A stretch of 64,000 nt of DNA from Betaproteobacteria bacterium (GCA_016192065.1 JACPUX010000064.1:56424-120423); one strand, 5' to 3'; numbered from the stretch's first letter, positions 54,943-63,927 are shown. The notes: generated by a model not told the origin, from the letters alone. Numbers and translations are program-made.

Positions 54943-56144
54943 ACCCTCGCCGCGTCTATCTCTCGGCCCTCGGCATGTCCACCACTTTGGGACAAGAACC
55001 CGCCGAAATTCTCGCTTCCGTGTTCGGCGGTCCCCCGCCCACGCTGGCACCGGAGACGATCTGGCGGGAAGGCGGGGCAGCGGTGGTGGTGGGGCGACTG
55101 CGCCATGAACCGCCAGCTCTGGCCGCAGCCTGGCGCGGCCTGGCCAGCCGCAATTGCGCCTTGCTGGCCACGGTGCTGGAATCGATCCGCGCGCAAGTGC
55201 AGGCCGCGGTGGCGCGCTTTGGCGCCGATCGCGTGGGCGTGGTGCTGGGCACCAGCACTTCGGGCATTTTCGAAGGCGAAGCGGCCTTCGCCCACTGGCG
55301 CGCTCAAGGGACCTGGCCCGCCGACTATCACTATCACCGCCAAGAGCTGGGCGCGGCGGCCGAGTTTCTGGCCCGCTATGCCGGCGTCGAGGGGCCGGCA
55401 TACACCATTTCCACCGCCTGCACTTCCAGCGGCAAGGCGCTGATCGCGGCCCGCCATCTGATTCAAGCCGGGTTGGTCGACGCGGTGATCACCGGCGGCG
55501 CCGACACGCTTTGCCGACTCACGGTGCGGGGTTTCGCCGCGCTGGAAGCGACTAGCAAGACCTACTCCAGTCCATTCACCCAGGCCCGCGATGGCATCAA
55601 TCTCGGCGAGGGTGCCGCGCTTTTTCTCTTGACGCGCGAGGCCGCGGCGATCGAGTTCTTGGGCGCTGGGGAAGCCAGCGATGCCCATCACATTTCCGCG
55701 CCCGACCCCGCGGGAGCTGGTGCCGAGCGTGCCTTGCGACAAGCGCTGGAGGAGGCCGGGCTGACGCCCGGGCAGATCGACTACGTCAACCTGCACGGCA
55801 CCGGAACGGGGCTCAACGATGCCATGGAAAGCGCCCTGATGGCGCGCGTCTTCGGTCCGGCCGGGGTCTGGGCCAGCAGCACCAAACCACAGACCGGCCA
55901 TACGCTGGGTGCCGCCGCGGCGATCGAACTGGGGATATGCTGGCTATTGCTTTCCGGTTACAATCCGGGCCGCCGTTTGCCGGCCCAGGTCTGGCATGGC
56001 GACCCCGATACCACCCTGCCGCCGCTGCGCTTCACCGTGGCCTCGAGTGTTCTGCCCCAATCGGAGCGACGCGTGATGATGAGCAATTCCTTCGCTTTTG
56101 GCGGCAGCAATGTTTCCTTGATCCTGGGCGAGGCCCGGCCGTGA
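54939..56144 (+). CDS. apeO: ApeO-like beta-ketoacyl-ACP synthase
   Basis: A 401-residue condensing enzyme. The catalytic triad is complete: C161 (STACTSSGKAL), H286 (LHGTGTGLND) and H321 (KPQTGHTLGAAAA). It probably works with ApeC as the heterodimeric elongating synthase. The start at 54939 is in an ATGA overlap with apeN. The C-terminal SNSFAFGGSNVSLIL is typical. Confidence 0.92.
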   Translation: MNPRRVYLSALGMSTTLGQEPAEILASVFGGPPPTLAPETIWREGGAAVVVGRLRHEPPALAAAWRGLASRNCALLATVLESIRAQVQAAVARFGADRVGVVLGTSTSGIFEGEAAFAHWRAQGTWPADYHYHRQELGAAAEFLARYAGVEGPAYTISTACTSSGKALIAARHLIQAGLVDAVITGGADTLCRLTVRGFAALEATSKTYSSPFTQARDGINLGEGAALFLLTREAAAIEFLGAGEASDAHHISAPDPAGAGAERALRQALEEAGLTPGQIDYVNLHGTGTGLNDAMESALMARVFGPAGVWASSTKPQTGHTLGAAAAIELGICWLLLSGYNPGRRLPAQVWHGDPDTTLPPLRFTVASSVLPQSERRVMMSNSFAFGGSNVSLILGEARP

Positions 56145-56578
56145 CGAGTATGCCGCCGCTCGAAGAGCTGATTTTGCATCGTGGCCCGATGCGCCTGATC
56201 GACGAGGTGCTGGAGCACGACCCATGGCACGTCGTGGTCGCCGCGGTGGTGAACCCATCGGCTTGGTACGCCGAACCCGAGGGCGCCATGCCCGCCTGGG
56301 TCGGCATCGAGTTGATGGCCCAGGCCATCGGCGCCTATTCCGGACTGGAGGCGCGCGCGCGCGGTGAAGCGCCGCAGGTAGGCTATTTGCTCGGCACGCG
56401 GCGCTACCACAGTAAGGTCGCACGGTTTCCGCCCGGCGCGCGCCTCCTGGTGAGCGCGCATTGCGCTTTTCGGGATGAGAGCGGCCTGGGCGCTTTCGAT
56501 TGTGAATTGGCCCTAGGCGAGGAGGTGCTCGCCAGTGCCAGCGTCAAGGTATTCGAAACCGGGGCCGGGAGGCATTGA
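56141..56578 (+). CDS. apeP: ApeP-like 3-hydroxyacyl-ACP dehydratase
   Basis: A 145-residue hotdog protein starting near LEELILHRGPMRLIDEVLEHD, with AMPAWVGIELMAQAIGAYSGL as the central helix. This is the longer dehydratase of the cluster. The start is GTG at 56141 (GTGA with apeO); an ATG at 56150 is possible. Its stop shares one base with the apeQ ATG. Confidence 0.88.
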   Translation: MTSMPPLEELILHRGPMRLIDEVLEHDPWHVVVAAVVNPSAWYAEPEGAMPAWVGIELMAQAIGAYSGLEARARGEAPQVGYLLGTRRYHSKVARFPPGARLLVSAHCAFRDESGLGAFDCELALGEEVLASASVKVFETGAGRH

Positions 56579-57306
56579 TGGGGGCAAGGCGAGTGCTGGT
56601 CACCGGAGCGAGTCGGGGCATCGGCCGCGCGATCGCCCTGAGCCTCGCCGCCGAGGGCTTTGCCCTGAGCGTGCATTTCCACCGCCGTGCCGATCTCGCC
56701 GCAGAAGTCGTGAGCGCGATTCGCGACGCCGGTGGCGAGGCCCAGGCGCTGGGCTTCGATATCGGCGACCGGGCCGCCACGCGCGCCGCGCTCGCCGCCG
56801 AGGTGGCTGGCCAGGGGCCCTATTACGGCGTCGTCTGCAATGCCGGAATCGCCCGCGACAACACCTTCGCCGCCTTGTCGGACGAGGACTGGGACCAGGT
56901 GCTCGCCACCAACCTCAACGGGTTCTACAACGTGGTGCAACCCTTGGTGATGCCCATGGTCCGCGCCCGCCAAGGTGGGCGCATCGTCACCCTGGCTTCG
57001 GTCTCGGGGGTGCTGGGCAATCGCGGCCAAGTCAATTACAGCGCCGCCAAGGCCGGCATCATTGGCGCCACCAAGGCGCTGGCGGTGGAACTGGCGAGCC
57101 GTGGCATCACCGTCAATTGCGTGGCACCCGGTCTGGTTGAAACCGAGATGATCGCCGAGCTGCCGCGCGCGGAAGCGCTCAAGATCGTGCCCATGGGGCG
57201 TGTCGGCAGGCCCGAGGAAGTCGCCGCAGTGGTGGCCTTCCTGGTGTCCGACGCCGCCTCCTATGTGACCCGGCAAGTGATCGGCGTCAACGGGGGCATC
57301 GTCTGA
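56578..57306 (+). CDS. apeQ: ApeQ-like 3-ketoacyl-ACP reductase
   Basis: A 242-residue short-chain dehydrogenase like FabG. It has TGASRGIGRAIA (NADPH), CNAGIARDN and the Ser-Tyr-Lys set in LASVSGVLGNRGQVNYSAAKAG. VNCVAPGLVETEM follows. It reduces the beta-keto group after each condensation. TGATG overlap with apeP and one-base overlap with apeR. Confidence 0.94.
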   Translation: MGARRVLVTGASRGIGRAIALSLAAEGFALSVHFHRRADLAAEVVSAIRDAGGEAQALGFDIGDRAATRAALAAEVAGQGPYYGVVCNAGIARDNTFAALSDEDWDQVLATNLNGFYNVVQPLVMPMVRARQGGRIVTLASVSGVLGNRGQVNYSAAKAGIIGATKALAVELASRGITVNCVAPGLVETEMIAELPRAEALKIVPMGRVGRPEEVAAVVAFLVSDAASYVTRQVIGVNGGIV

Positions 57307-58526
57307 TGCGCCGCGTCGTGGTCACCGGCATGGGTGGGCTCACCGCCCTGGGCGACCACTGGCAGACGGTCTCCACCGCGCTTGCCGCGCGGCGGACTGC
57401 CACCCGCCACATGCCCGAGTGGGCACACTGCACCCAGCTCAATACCCGCCTGGCGGCACCGATCGACAGTCTAGACATCCCCGCGCATTATTCCCGCAAG
57501 ACCCTGCGAGCCATGGGACGGGTGGCGCTTTTGGGGGTACGCGCCACCGAACTGGCGCTGGCGGACGCCGGGCTGCTCGGTCAGCCGGAGCTTCAGGATG
57601 GCCGCTGCGGCATCGCCTATGGCTCGTCCTCGGGCAGCATGGAGCCGGTGCGCGCCTTTGGACGGCTGCTGGACGACGGCAGCATGCAGGGGGTGACTTC
57701 GACCAGCTACATCCAGATGATGAGCCACACCGCGGCGGTGAACATCGGGCTCTTCTTCGGCATGAAGGGGCGCATCATTCCCACGTGCAGCGCCTGCACT
57801 TCGGGCAGCCAGGCGATCGGCTTCGCCTACGAGACCATCAAAGCCGGCCGGCAAGTGATGATGGTGGCGGGTGGCGCCGATGAACTGTCGCCAGCGAGCG
57901 CGGCGGTTTTCGACACCTTGTTCGCCACCAGTTCCAAGAACGACGCCCCGGCCACCACCCCGCGACCTTTTGACCGCGACCGCGACGGCCTGGTGGTGGG
58001 CGAAGGCGCCGGCACCCTGGTGCTGGAAGAGCGCGAACATGCGCTGGCGCGCGGTGCCCGGCTCTACGCCGAAGTACTGGGCTTCGCCTGCAACTCCGAT
58101 GGCAGCCACGTCACCCAACCCGAAGCGGCCACCATGGCCGTGGCCATGCGCCTGGCGCTGGACGACGCGGGCTTGCCGGCGTCGGCCATCGGCTATGTCA
58201 GCGCCCACGGCACCGCCACCGAACGCGGCGACATCGCCGAAACGCAAGCGACCGCGGCGGTCTTCGGAAGACCGGTGCCGATCAGTTCGCTGAAGAGCTA
58301 CTTCGGCCACACCCTGGGCGCCTGCGGCGCGATCGAAGCCTGGCTCGGCATCGAAATGTTGCGCCGCGATTGGTACGCCCCCACGGTCAATCTCGAACAC
58401 GTCGATCCCCGCTGCGCCGAACTCGATTACCTGCGGGAGGCGCGGACCATGCGACACGAGTACCTGATGTCGAACAACTTCGCCTTTGGCGGCATCAACA
58501 CTTCACTGATTTTCCAACGCAACTGA
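57306..58526 (+). CDS. apeR: ApeR-like beta-ketoacyl-ACP synthase
   Basis: A 406-residue condensing enzyme with a full triad: C164 (CSACTSGSQA), H301 (SAHGTATERGD) and H335 (SYFGHTLGACGAIEA). In aryl-polyene systems ApeR is thought to act as a separate, possibly priming, synthase. The canonical apeC-apeR order ends here, but two exported proteins and another ketosynthase follow on the same strand after 17 bases. Confidence 0.92.
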   Translation: MRRVVVTGMGGLTALGDHWQTVSTALAARRTATRHMPEWAHCTQLNTRLAAPIDSLDIPAHYSRKTLRAMGRVALLGVRATELALADAGLLGQPELQDGRCGIAYGSSSGSMEPVRAFGRLLDDGSMQGVTSTSYIQMMSHTAAVNIGLFFGMKGRIIPTCSACTSGSQAIGFAYETIKAGRQVMMVAGGADELSPASAAVFDTLFATSSKNDAPATTPRPFDRDRDGLVVGEGAGTLVLEEREHALARGARLYAEVLGFACNSDGSHVTQPEAATMAVAMRLALDDAGLPASAIGYVSAHGTATERGDIAETQATAAVFGRPVPISSLKSYFGHTLGACGAIEAWLGIEMLRRDWYAPTVNLEHVDPRCAELDYLREARTMRHEYLMSNNFAFGGINTSLIFQRN

Positions 58527-58543
58527 CCGAGGAGGAATTCGTT

Positions 58544-58981
58544 ATGAACCGAATCCTGAGCGCCCTGCTGGGTGCCTTGCTGATTGCCGGAAGTGCGGTC
58601 GCGCGTGATACGCGGCACATGTTTCCGGTGCGGGACGCGCTCAATTCCAGCAACGGAAAGGTCAAGCTGGACCCGAACATCAAGCTCTATTTTGGGGATA
58701 CGCCACACCCCAAGGTCGTGCGCGACTTCGGTGAGTTCACCTCGAACAAGAAGACCAATGCGTTCAACAAGAGCGATCGAGTCGCCTGCGAGTGGGCGTT
58801 CATGAGTGCCATGCTCAGCTTTCAGGATCGCGCCAAGGAACTGGGTGGCAACGCGGTCATCAACATCAAGAGCTATTACAAAAAGGACCTCAGGGTCAGT
58901 CGCAGCGAGTACCTGTGCGGCGCCGGGGCGACGGTCGCGGGAGTGACCTTCAAGGGCACCGTGGCGAAACTCGCCCACTAG
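58544..58981 (+). CDS. Small exported protein, cluster-associated
   Basis: A 145-residue protein with a signal peptide (MNRILSALLGALLIAGSAVA, then RDTRHMF). The mature part has FGEFTSNKKTNAFNKSDRVA and RAKELGGNAVINIKSYYKK, resembling small periplasmic proteins sometimes misnamed 'excinuclease' that occur near aryl-polyene genes. The fold recalls YbjQ-like proteins. The function is unknown. GAGGAGG six bases ahead of the start gives strong translation. Confidence 0.72.
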   Translation: MNRILSALLGALLIAGSAVARDTRHMFPVRDALNSSNGKVKLDPNIKLYFGDTPHPKVVRDFGEFTSNKKTNAFNKSDRVACEWAFMSAMLSFQDRAKELGGNAVINIKSYYKKDLRVSRSEYLCGAGATVAGVTFKGTVAKLAH

Positions 58982-58992
58982 GAGCGCGGACC

Positions 58993-59469
58993 ATGAGCAT
59001 GCTGACCCAGTTGATTGCCGCGCTGCTTTGCGTCTTGGCCGCGTCCGGCGTTGGTGCCGCGGGCAACGCCCCGATCGTCGACTTGATTGCCCAGCCGGCG
59101 CAGCGGGCCGACCAAAAGCCGGCGGAGGTGGCCGAAATCGCCAAGGCATTCCGCGCGGCGGGTGGCGCCCTAGGTTGGAGCTTCGCCGAACAGGGCCCGG
59201 AACATCTGGTCGCCACGATCGTCGTGCGGGGCAAGCACAGCGCAGTGGTGGACATTCAACTGCGCCGGGGCGAATACGATCTCAAGTACCGCAACAGCGT
59301 GAACCTGCGGTTCAAGGAGGTAGATGCCGACGATTCCGGGCAGCCGCTTGTGGCAATGCCGCACCAGCCCTCGCTGGGGAGCGGGAAGACCGTGCGCACC
59401 ATTCACTCGAGCTACCACCGCTGGGTGAGCAATCTCACCAAAGGTGTCGCCAGTGAGTTGCTGCGCTGA
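58993..59469 (+). CDS. Small exported protein of unknown function, cluster-associated
   Basis: A 158-residue protein with a signal peptide (cleavage near VGAAGN). The rest includes VAEIAKAFRAAGGALGWSFAEQ and VVDIQLRRGEYDLKYRNSVNLRF, a short alpha/beta layout ending in a helical segment with a conserved-looking WVSNLTKGVASEL. No named family was recognised. It begins 11 bases after the previous gene and is probably cotranscribed. Confidence 0.7.
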   Translation: MSMLTQLIAALLCVLAASGVGAAGNAPIVDLIAQPAQRADQKPAEVAEIAKAFRAAGGALGWSFAEQGPEHLVATIVVRGKHSAVVDIQLRRGEYDLKYRNSVNLRFKEVDADDSGQPLVAMPHQPSLGSGKTVRTIHSSYHRWVSNLTKGVASELLR

Positions 59470-59592
59470 GGCTTGACGTGCGGCGAACGACAGCTTGGCC
59501 GCGCCGGCCGAATCACTGCCGCCTGGAACATCGTTGGCGCAGCGGATCGCTGGCCTTGCCGCGGCTCGTGAAGGCACTCCGGGGCGCTGGGT

Positions 59593-60819
59593 TTGCTTAG
59601 CGGTGGCGCCCCCTGCCGCGTGGTGATCACCGGCATGGGGATCGTCTCGTCCATCGGCGACAACCTGTCCGAAGTCGCGCGCGCATTGCGCACGGGCGAA
59701 AGTGGGCTGCGCGCCGAGCCTTCGTTTCTGGAGGCCGGCCTGGTCAGCGGCGTCGCCGGTGTGCCGCGGCTCGACCCGGCAAGCGTGGGCGACCGCAAGC
59801 TTCGGCGCTATATGACCGAAGCCGCGCTCTACGCCTGGGTGGCGACCCAGGAAGCGCTGCGGCAGGCGCGCCTGGGCGAGCTCGACAATCCGCGCATCGG
59901 CCTGATCGCCGGGTCAGGGGCGGGCAGCCTCGCCACGGCGCAGGAAGTGTACGCCCTGGCGCGCGAGCGGGGCGTGGCCAAGATCTCGCCCTATGTCGTG
60001 CCGCGCATCATGGGCAGCAACGTCTCCGCTTGCCTCGCCACGACGCTGGGGATTCGGGGCGCCGCCTACGGTCTCAGTTCCGCTTGCGCCACTTCGGCGC
60101 ATTGCCTGGGCCACGCCATGGAAATCATCCAGATGGGCAAGCAGGATGTGGTCATCGCCGGTGGCGCCGAGGAGGTCGACGTTTCCCTGGCCATGCTTTT
60201 CGACGCCATGGGGGTCTTGGCCACCAACTACAACGATCGGCCGCGCCAGGCCTGCCGGCCGTTCGACGCCGCGCGCGAGGGTTTCGCTCTGGCCGGGGGC
60301 GCGGCGATGTTGGTGCTGGAGTCGCAGCAACACGCCGAACGCCGGGGGGCGGAAATTCTCGCTGAACTTTCCGGTTACGGCGCCACCAGCGATGGCGCCG
60401 ATATGGTGCATCCCAGCCAGGAAGGCGCCGAACGCGCCATGAGTCTGGCTTGGCCCGGACCGCCCGAGGCCATCGACTATGTCAACGCCCACGCCACCGG
60501 CACACCACGGGGCGACTTGAGCGAAGCCCGGGCCATCGCCAAGTTTTTCGGCGCGCACGGGCCCCTGGTCTCGTCCACCAAGGGCCTTACCGGCCATGCC
60601 ATCGGCGCCGTCGCGGCGCAGGAAGTCGTCTACACGCTGTTGATGATGCGCGACGGCTTCGTGGCGGCGAACACCAATCTTCAAGAGCCTGACCCGGCCA
60701 TGCCGACGCTGCCCTTCGTCACCGTCACCGCGCCCGAGCGGATCGAACGAGCGATGTCCCTCAGCCTGGGCTTCGGTGGCGCGAACGCGGTGCTGGTGTT
60801 GGAGCGTTATCGGCCCTGA
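59593..60819 (+). CDS. Additional FabB/FabF-like beta-ketoacyl-ACP synthase
   Basis: A 408-residue condensing enzyme from the TTG at 59593 (a GTG at 59620 is an alternative). The triad is complete: about C165 (LSSACATSAHC), the His of VNAHATGTPRGD and the His of TKGLTGHAIGAVAAQE, closest in style to FabB. It is the fourth ketosynthase-fold protein in the cluster and is set off by a 123-base gap. It could supply precursor acyl chains or be a second primary-metabolism synthase that merely adjoins the cluster. Confidence 0.88.
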   Translation: MLSGGAPCRVVITGMGIVSSIGDNLSEVARALRTGESGLRAEPSFLEAGLVSGVAGVPRLDPASVGDRKLRRYMTEAALYAWVATQEALRQARLGELDNPRIGLIAGSGAGSLATAQEVYALARERGVAKISPYVVPRIMGSNVSACLATTLGIRGAAYGLSSACATSAHCLGHAMEIIQMGKQDVVIAGGAEEVDVSLAMLFDAMGVLATNYNDRPRQACRPFDAAREGFALAGGAAMLVLESQQHAERRGAEILAELSGYGATSDGADMVHPSQEGAERAMSLAWPGPPEAIDYVNAHATGTPRGDLSEARAIAKFFGAHGPLVSSTKGLTGHAIGAVAAQEVVYTLLMMRDGFVAANTNLQEPDPAMPTLPFVTVTAPERIERAMSLSLGFGGANAVLVLERYRP

Positions 60820-60888
60820 GGGTCGGAGGCGGGGTCCGGGTCGGGGTCGCGATGCGCGCGCCTTGCCGTTTTACGCCTCCGCCCTCGC

Positions 60889-62334
60889 TCAGTGTCGCCG
60901 CTTCGCCTTCCTGCCAGCGCCCTGCCGGACCACCCAATCCACCAGCGCTTCCAGTGCCGGCTGGGCGGTGGCCGCTTGGGGGTGGTTGACGATGGCGACC
61001 AGCACGTAACGGCGGCCGCGGTGGTCGAGCAGATAACCGGCCAAGGCGCGCACCTCGTCGAGCGAGCCGGTCTTCAAGTGCGCCATGCCGGCGGCGACGC
61101 GGCCACGCATGCGGTGTTCGAGGGTGCCGTCGGTGGCCAAGACGGGCAGCGAGGCGACAAACTCGGGCATCACCGGACTGACGTAGGCGCGCTGCAACAC
61201 CTCGGTCAGGTGCTCGGCGCTGATGCGATCGCCGCGCGCGAGGCCGGAGCCGTTCTCGATCGCCAGCTCCGGAAAGCGCAGCCCCTTGTCCTTGAGCCAC
61301 GCCGCGAGGCTCGCCTGAGCGGCTGGCAGGGTGGCGGCGCTGGTTGGTTCTCGTGCCGCCAATTGCATGAAAAGCTGCCGGGCCATGACATTGTTGGAAC
61401 GCTTGTTGATGTCGCGGATGAGTTCGGCCAGCGGTGGCGATTCCAACTGCCCCAGCAGGCGCGCGCCCGAGGGCACCCGGTCTTCGCGCCAGCCGCCGCT
61501 GAGGCTGCCACCCTGTTCGGTCCACATCGCCCGGAAGCTTCCGGCAAAAAACGGCGCGTGGTCGAAAAGACTCACCCACCAGCTTTTTTCCGCGCACGCC
61601 AAGGGATAAGTTCCGGTGAAGGTGGCATGAGCGCGATCCGACTCCGATTCGAATTGCGGCTGGATCGACGCGCGCCAGTCGTTGCACGCCTGGTCTCCGA
61701 GCTTCAGGTCGCTGGCGATCGTCAGCCCCTGGGGATGCGGTTCGGCGCGCACCAGCACGGTCTTGTGCGCCGCATCGGGAACGAAAATGAAGCGCACGGT
61801 CTTGAAGTTGAACAGCAGCGCGTCGGGGCCGACGTTGTAGGCCTTGAGTGGTTCGTTGTCGAAGGCGGCCGGGTTGTGCGGCGGCAGGGCGAAGCGGGCG
61901 CGGTCGAGCACCAGATCACCGCGGATGTGTTCCAGGCCATTGGCGCGCAACTGATGCAGGAAGCTGGCGAACGCTTCGTAAGTGATCTTGGGGTCGCCAC
62001 TGCCTTGCACGTACAGATCACCCGTGAGCACGCCTTGGTGGATTTCCCCGGTGTGGTAGGCGCTGGTCTTCCAGGTGTGGGCCGGCCCCAGCAGTTCCAG
62101 CGCGGCATAGGTGGTCAGGAGCTTCATGGTGGAGGCCGGATTCATCGGCGCCTTCGCGCGATGTTGCAGCAGCGGGCGTGCCGCCCCGACTTCACGCACT
62201 TCGATCGCCAGCGCCTCGGCCGGTATGCCGGCACGGCGCAGTTCGCGCTGCACCGGGCCTGGCAGCGCCGCCAGAGTGGCGGTGCTGCACCAGGCGGCAA
62301 GGGCGGCGATCAGCAACGCCGACCAGCGGTTCAC
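60889..62334 (-). CDS. dacB: DacB, D-alanyl-D-alanine carboxypeptidase/endopeptidase (PBP4)
   Basis: A 481-residue exported penicillin-binding protein. A signal peptide (ends STATLAALPG) is followed by SxxK in NPASTMKLLTTY (S68, K71), the SxN motif in NKRSNNVMARQ and the KTG motif in HLKTGSLDEVRAL. The N-terminal peptidase S13 insertions (GDLYVQGSGDPKI) are typical. It trims or cuts peptidoglycan peptides in the periplasm. The start is GTG at 62334 with GAGG seven bases upstream; the frame stays open further upstream only because it runs through the palindromic repeats. Confidence 0.93.
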   Translation of the reverse strand: MNRWSALLIAALAAWCSTATLAALPGPVQRELRRAGIPAEALAIEVREVGAARPLLQHRAKAPMNPASTMKLLTTYAALELLGPAHTWKTSAYHTGEIHQGVLTGDLYVQGSGDPKITYEAFASFLHQLRANGLEHIRGDLVLDRARFALPPHNPAAFDNEPLKAYNVGPDALLFNFKTVRFIFVPDAAHKTVLVRAEPHPQGLTIASDLKLGDQACNDWRASIQPQFESESDRAHATFTGTYPLACAEKSWWVSLFDHAPFFAGSFRAMWTEQGGSLSGGWREDRVPSGARLLGQLESPPLAELIRDINKRSNNVMARQLFMQLAAREPTSAATLPAAQASLAAWLKDKGLRFPELAIENGSGLARGDRISAEHLTEVLQRAYVSPVMPEFVASLPVLATDGTLEHRMRGRVAAGMAHLKTGSLDEVRALAGYLLDHRGRRYVLVAIVNHPQAATAQPALEALVDWVVRQGAGRKAKRRH

Positions 62335-62345
62335 GACCGCCTCTT

Positions 62346-62439
62346 CCCGGCCCCCTTCCCAAGGAAGGGGGTGAGTGTGGTTCGCGGGCTGCGCCCGCTC
62401 CGGAGATTGGCTTGCGCCCCCTTCGGGCGGCCGGGCGGG
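62346..62439. repeat. 94-bp palindromic repeat, copy A
   Basis: Starts CCCGGCCCCCTTCCC and ends CCGGGCGGG. It contains three hairpins: CCCCCTTCC/GGAAGGGGG, GCGGGCTGCGCCCGC and GCCCCCTTCGGGC. It lies 11 bases upstream of dacB on its 5' side. Confidence 0.85.
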
Positions 62440-62456
62440 CCTGGTTGAACCATCCC

Positions 62457-62550
62457 CCCGGCCCCCTTCCCGAGGAAGGGGGTGAGTGTGGTTCGCGGGC
62501 TGCGCCCGCTCCGGAGATTGGCTTGCGCCCCCTTCGGGCGGCCGGGCGGG
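62457..62550. repeat. 94-bp palindromic repeat, copy B
   Basis: Almost identical to copy A in the same orientation, 17 bases away; the noted difference is one base in the first loop (CCGAGG for CCAAGG). It ends five bases before the bioA stop and may act as its terminator. Confidence 0.85.
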
Positions 62551-62555
62551 GGCGC

Positions 62556-63878
62556 TCACGCACGACCCACGATGGCGATTACGGCTTGGGCGAGGTGGTC
62601 CAGTTCCGCTTCGCTCAGCACATAGGGGGGCATGAGATAGAGCGTGTTGCCGATGGGGCGCAGGATCACGCCCTCGGTGAGACCTTCGCTGAAACACCAA
62701 CGCGCCAGAGCCGGTCGGTCGCTGTTCAGTTCAAAAGCCCAGATCATGCCCAGGCGCCGGAAATCCTTGACCTTGGGGTGCCCGACCAGAGCGGCGAGCT
62801 TGGCCGAAAGCTGCGCGGCACGTTGGCGGTTGCGGGCGAGCACGTCGTCGTCGCGGAAGATGTCGAGCACGGTTAGGGCGGCGCGGCAGGCGAGGGCATT
62901 GCCGGTATAAGAATGCGAGTGCAGAAAGCCGCGACTGACTTCGTCATCGTAGAACGCGGCATAGACGCGATCGGTGCTCATCACGCAGGATAGGGGTAGG
63001 AAGCCGCCAGTGATGCCTTTCGAGAGGCAGAGCAAATCCGGTGTGATCCCCGCCTGTTCACACGCGAACAGTGTGCCGGTGCGTCCGAAGCCGGTCAGGA
63101 TTTCGTCGGCGATGAGCAGCACCTGATAGCGATCACACAATTGGCGCGCCGCCTTGAGATAGTCGGCGTGATACATGGCCATGCCCGCCGCGCCCTGGAC
63201 CAGCGGTTCGAGGATCAGGGCCGCGATGCCTTCGTGTGCGCGTGCCAACCGCGCTTCCAGCGCCGCGGCCGCGCGCGCGGCGGCTTCCTCGGGCGAAGTG
63301 CGCGGCGACAGGTGCCGCGGGTCGGGACTGGGCAGGCGAGCTTGGTGGCGCAGCAGCGGTGCGTACACATCGCGAAAGAGCGGCACATCGGTGACCGCCA
63401 AGGCGCCCAGGGTCTCTCCGTGGTAGGAATTGGCAAGGCTGAGAAAGGCGGTTTTTTTCTCTTTGCCGGAGTTGCGCCAGAAGTGGAACGCCATTTTCAA
63501 GGCGATTTCCGTGGCTGAGGCCCCGTCCGAGCCATAGAAACAATGCCCCAAACCCGGCGGGGCAACTTGCGCGAGCCGCTCCGAGAGTTCCACTACGGCG
63601 GGGTGGGTGAAGCCAGCGAGGATGACGTGTTCCAAGGTCGCCATCTGGGCCGTTATGGCGGCCGCGATGCGCGGATTGCCATGACCGAAGAGATTCACCC
63701 ACCAGGAACTCACCGCATCAAGATACGGCTTGCCGGCGGCGTCATACAACCAGGCCCCCTCGCCGCGCACGATCGGTACCAGGGGTAGAGTCTCATGCAC
63801 TTTCATTTGCGTACAGGGATGCCAGACGGCGGCCCGGCTGCGGGCGAGCAAATCGGCGTTGGGGTCGGCTTGGGTCAT
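62556..63878 (-). CDS. bioA: BioA, adenosylmethionine-8-amino-7-oxononanoate aminotransferase
   Basis: A 440-residue class III aminotransferase. Its N-terminus (VWHPCTQMKVHETLPLVPI) and WWVNLFGHGNPRI are diagnostic for BioA. The PLP-phosphate region is YGSDGASATEIALKMA, the metal-free Asp is in LLIADEILTGFGRTG and the Schiff-base lysine is in LCLSKGITGGFLPLS. It makes DAPA from KAPA in biotin synthesis. The ATG at 63878 fits the family; a 39-codon upstream extension runs through a repeat and is not expected to be translated. No other bio genes are in view. Confidence 0.95.
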   Translation of the reverse strand: MTQADPNADLLARSRAAVWHPCTQMKVHETLPLVPIVRGEGAWLYDAAGKPYLDAVSSWWVNLFGHGNPRIAAAITAQMATLEHVILAGFTHPAVVELSERLAQVAPPGLGHCFYGSDGASATEIALKMAFHFWRNSGKEKKTAFLSLANSYHGETLGALAVTDVPLFRDVYAPLLRHQARLPSPDPRHLSPRTSPEEAAARAAAALEARLARAHEGIAALILEPLVQGAAGMAMYHADYLKAARQLCDRYQVLLIADEILTGFGRTGTLFACEQAGITPDLLCLSKGITGGFLPLSCVMSTDRVYAAFYDDEVSRGFLHSHSYTGNALACRAALTVLDIFRDDDVLARNRQRAAQLSAKLAALVGHPKVKDFRRLGMIWAFELNSDRPALARWCFSEGLTEGVILRPIGNTLYLMPPYVLSEAELDHLAQAVIAIVGRA

Positions 63879-63927
63879 GGGTGTGCTTCGGCCTTGGCTG
63901 GCGCGCCGCTCACTGGCGTGCCTTCCC

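Noticed and set aside
62335..62700. N-terminal extension of DacB through the palindromic repeats
   Set aside because: The extension runs through both repeat copies and the bioA end, encodes repeat-derived residues before the signal peptide, and would move the signal peptide inside. The GTG at 62334 is a better start.
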